Assembly (NCBI GenBank): GCA_963697205.1
Contig: CAVONB010000011.1
Location: 124,001 to 188,000 of the forward strand
Length of the DNA stretch: 64,000 nucleotides
Reading direction: 5' to 3'
DNA from: CAVONB01 sp963697205
Lineage (GTDB): Bacteria > Pseudomonadota > Alphaproteobacteria > Rhizobiales > Hyphomicrobiaceae
Below, one piece after another: positions 61,799 to 64,000 of the stretch. Position 1 is the stretch's first letter; each line of letters starts with the position of its first letter. The position numbers were made by a program, and so were the translations under genes. The notes below the pieces were generated by a model, which was given only the letters and a program-made list of their open reading frames with translations, did not search any database and was not told the DNA's origin.

Positions 61799-64000
61799 CA
61801 GGATTTCTGGTCCGTCGTCTGCCGCTCCAGCGCGAGCTTGAGCGAGTTGAGCGCCGCGAACGGCGAATCGGGATCGACGCCGCCCTTCTTGGACGGGCTT
61901 GCCGAGCGCACTTGCGCGGGACGGTCTTCGCCACGCCGCCGGTCGCGATCGTCACGACGCGGTCCGCGATCGTCACGCCCCCTTCCCTGACCACCACTGT
62001 GGCCGCCGCCTCCGCCACTGGCATGGCCGCTCTGGCCGTGCCGGCGGTCGCGCTCGCCGCGTTCGCGATCGTGACGGCGATCGCCGCCGCCCCTGTGCTG
62101 GTCACGGTCACGCTCGCGCCGCGGGCCGCGACGGTCCTGATCGGGCCGCGCGTCCGGCGCCCCGCTGGTCTCGGCGCCCGATGGGACTTGCGCATCGGCA
62201 GCCGGCGCACCGGCCTCTCCCGCAACTGCCGGCGTTGCCGGCGCGTTTGGGTCGCCCTGCTGTGGCCGCCCGCGACCACGCTCGTAGCCACGCCGCCGAT
62301 CGCCCTGCCGATGCTGGCCGCGATCCGGCCGCCGCGGGCGCTCGTCGCGATGACGCCTGGGCCGCCACACCTCTTCCATCTCCGGCTCCGCCGGGGTCTC
62401 GGCCGCTGCGGCTTCGCCGGTCGCCGGCGCGCCATCGCTCTTCTGGACATCGGCCACCGCCGCATCGTCCCCGGTAACGGTCGATGCGGCCCCGGCACTG
62501 CCATCGGAGGAAACCGCGGCTGGATTGGTCGCCAGCACCGTCTCGGACGATGATGTGGCCACTTCCGCTGCAGCAGGCTCAACCGCGGTCGTATCACTGA
62601 CGCCGGCATCGGCGGGCGTCGCTGTCGCATCGGCCGGCTGAGCCGTCTCGATAGGCGCGGCTGCCGAAGTGGTCGCGGGCTCGGCGTCGGCCTGCATGAC
62701 CTCTGCGGCGCTGGTCGCCGGCGTGTCTGCGCCGGTAGCATCCTGCGTCCCGGTCACTTCATCCGTTGAAGCAACCGCCTTCGCACGCACAGGCCGACGC
62801 TCCATGCGGAAACCCAGCGTCTTCAGCACGTTGCCCAGTTCGTCGGGCGAGCAGCCCAGGATCGACATCATCTCCGGCGATGACGGTGAAGCCGCCATCG
62901 CCCGTCGCCCCGCGGGGCGGCGTCGCGGCCGGATCGGATGACGCCCGCCAGGACACCAGCGGCCGGATCAGATCGGCCAGCCGCTCCAGGATGTCGATGC
63001 GCACCGCGCGCGGACCGCACACATGAAAGCCGAACGCCCGGTAAAAGGCCTCCGGCGTCGCAGGATCCGTCGGCGACCGACGTCAGCCCGGCCCGCGGCG
63101 GCTCGCGGCAGGGCATCGAGCGTCAGCCCATTGGCGGCCGCATGCTTCAGCGCACCACAGCGTCAAGCGTCAGCTCGGCCGGCGCGGGCTTCAGCAGCAG
63201 CGGGAAGTAGATGTTGAAGGCGCCGAACCGCACGCCGTATTTGCGCAGTTGCGCGCGTGCTTCCTGGTCGAGCGACTTGATCTCCTCCGCCACGCTGTCG
63301 CGCTTCAGGACGCCGAAGGTCTCCGTCAGCCGGAACGCGATGCCGCGCGCCAGACCGGAGATGTCCTCCGCCTTGGAAATGTCGACCAGCGGCTTCAGGC
63401 GCTCCGCGATGGTGTCGGTGATCCAGGTCTCCAGCCGCGCCTGCACCTTCTCCTTGTCGGCCCGCTCAGATGCTCGTCGACCAGCAGCGTCACGCTGGGC
63501 TTCAGCGGATCGTCGGCCGACGTCGAGCGTCGCGATCTCCTCGTCGCGCCACAGCACACGGCCCGCCCGCGTCACCTTGAACGCGTCGTTCTTGGCCGCG
63601 GCCACGCGCCGCGCCCGCATCGCCGAGCTCCTTGGAAACGACCTGCGCCGCCGCGTTGCGCGCCGCCTTGCCGTGGATGCCGTCGGCCTGCGCGTCGGGC
63701 CAGAAGCGGAAGCCCTTGAGGCGGCCGACGAAGTGATCCTCGACCTTGATCGCGCCGTCCTCGCCGATGTCGGCGTTGAGCTCTTCCTTGTCGCGCATGC
63801 CCTCATCAGCGCGCTCGTGCGCCGGTCGACGAAGCGCTGCGTCAGCCGCTCGTGCAGCGCGTCGGACAGCGCATCCTCGATCTCGCGCGTCCGCGCCTGC
63901 CAGTGCTCCGGGTCCTTCAGCCAGTCCGGACGGTTGGAGACGAACGTCCAGGTGCGGATATGGGCGATGCGGTTGGCCAGCGTGTCGATGTCGCCGTCCG
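61798..64000 (-). pseudogene. Helicase-related protein, 3' part, with several frameshifts; start beyond window
   Basis: The coding direction runs from beyond 64000 down to 61798. The right edge encodes I-A-H-I-R-T-W-T-F-V-S-N-R-P-D-W, L-T-Q-R-F-V-D-R-R-T-S-A-L-M-R and V-E-D-H-F-V-G-R-L-K-G-F-R-F, the C-terminal part of the alphaproteobacterial SUV3-like helicase that always precedes S4/fdxA/carD. F-K-V-T-R-A-G-R-V-L-W-R, Y-G-V-R-F-G-A-F, V-R-I-D-I-L-E-R-L-A-D-L-I-R-P and M-S-I-L-G-C-S-P-D-E-L follow in changing frames. Breaks lie near 63800, 63620, 63470-63525, 63150, 63060 and 62890. The last ~300 residues are a disordered Ala/Thr then Arg/Asp/Gly-rich (RGG-like) tail. Helicase motifs are outside the window. 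Breaks look like sequencing indels. Confidence 0.82.

Overview
The window is high-GC, densely coding DNA that reads as an alphaproteobacterial, most likely Hyphomicrobiales/Rhizobiales-type, chromosome. Two conserved gene orders support this: purM / DUF2066 / CDP-alcohol phosphatidyltransferase / AI-2E permease / hdaA / ppk / ppx (22.8-31.8 kb), and helicase / S4 protein / 7Fe ferredoxin / carD (64-59 kb, minus strand). HdaA is itself an alphaproteobacterial trait. No rRNA, tRNA, CRISPR array, integrase or transposase gene was seen.

Layout. 1-11 kb: the 3' part of an outer-membrane beta-barrel gene, then mostly housekeeping genes (thioesterase, LLM monooxygenase, proC, a second-type ftsH, pdxH, a 17-kDa-antigen-like protein, fabI, an MFS transporter). 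10-22 kb: the most unusual locus. A Wza/KpsD-like export lipoprotein is divergent from a three-gene translationally coupled operon made of a 2.6-kDa-residue-class (about 2600 aa) fully reducing type I PKS, a PLP alpha-oxoamine synthase and a glycosyltransferase-like protein. It resembles the rkpA/rkpG capsule-lipid genes of Sinorhizobium and probably makes a long-chain amino-ketone type lipid anchor for a surface polysaccharide. 22.5 kb: a palindromic REP-like element. 22.8-33.6 kb: the conserved purM-ppx block, then a DnaJ-like co-chaperone and a transglycosylase-like protein. 33.7-42.5 kb: hydrolase/OsmC/GST operon, two tandem haloalkane-dehalogenase paralogues, transporters, a cupin. 42.6-50.7 kb: catabolic genes (hydroxyacid dehydrogenase, FAH-family hydrolase, class II aldolase, GMC oxidoreductase, flavin monooxygenase, enoyl-CoA hydratase, CoA-transferase). 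51.0-53.9 kb: a probable sulfide-detoxification module (Crp/Fnr regulator, DUF2892, persulfide-dioxygenase-like MBL, TauE/SafE permease). 54.3-58.7 kb: a large RTX protein and a degenerate nuclease-like protein. 59-64 kb: carD with a very long histone-H1-like tail, fdxA, S4 protein and the 3' part of a helicase.

Data quality matters here. ppk carries ten or more frame changes and the helicase at least five, while purM, hdaA, ppx and the MBL gene each carry one. Protein similarity continues cleanly on both sides of each break, so uncorrected sequencing indels are more likely than gene decay. Start positions were chosen by Shine-Dalgarno sequence, signal peptide or family length where the longest open frame was implausible.
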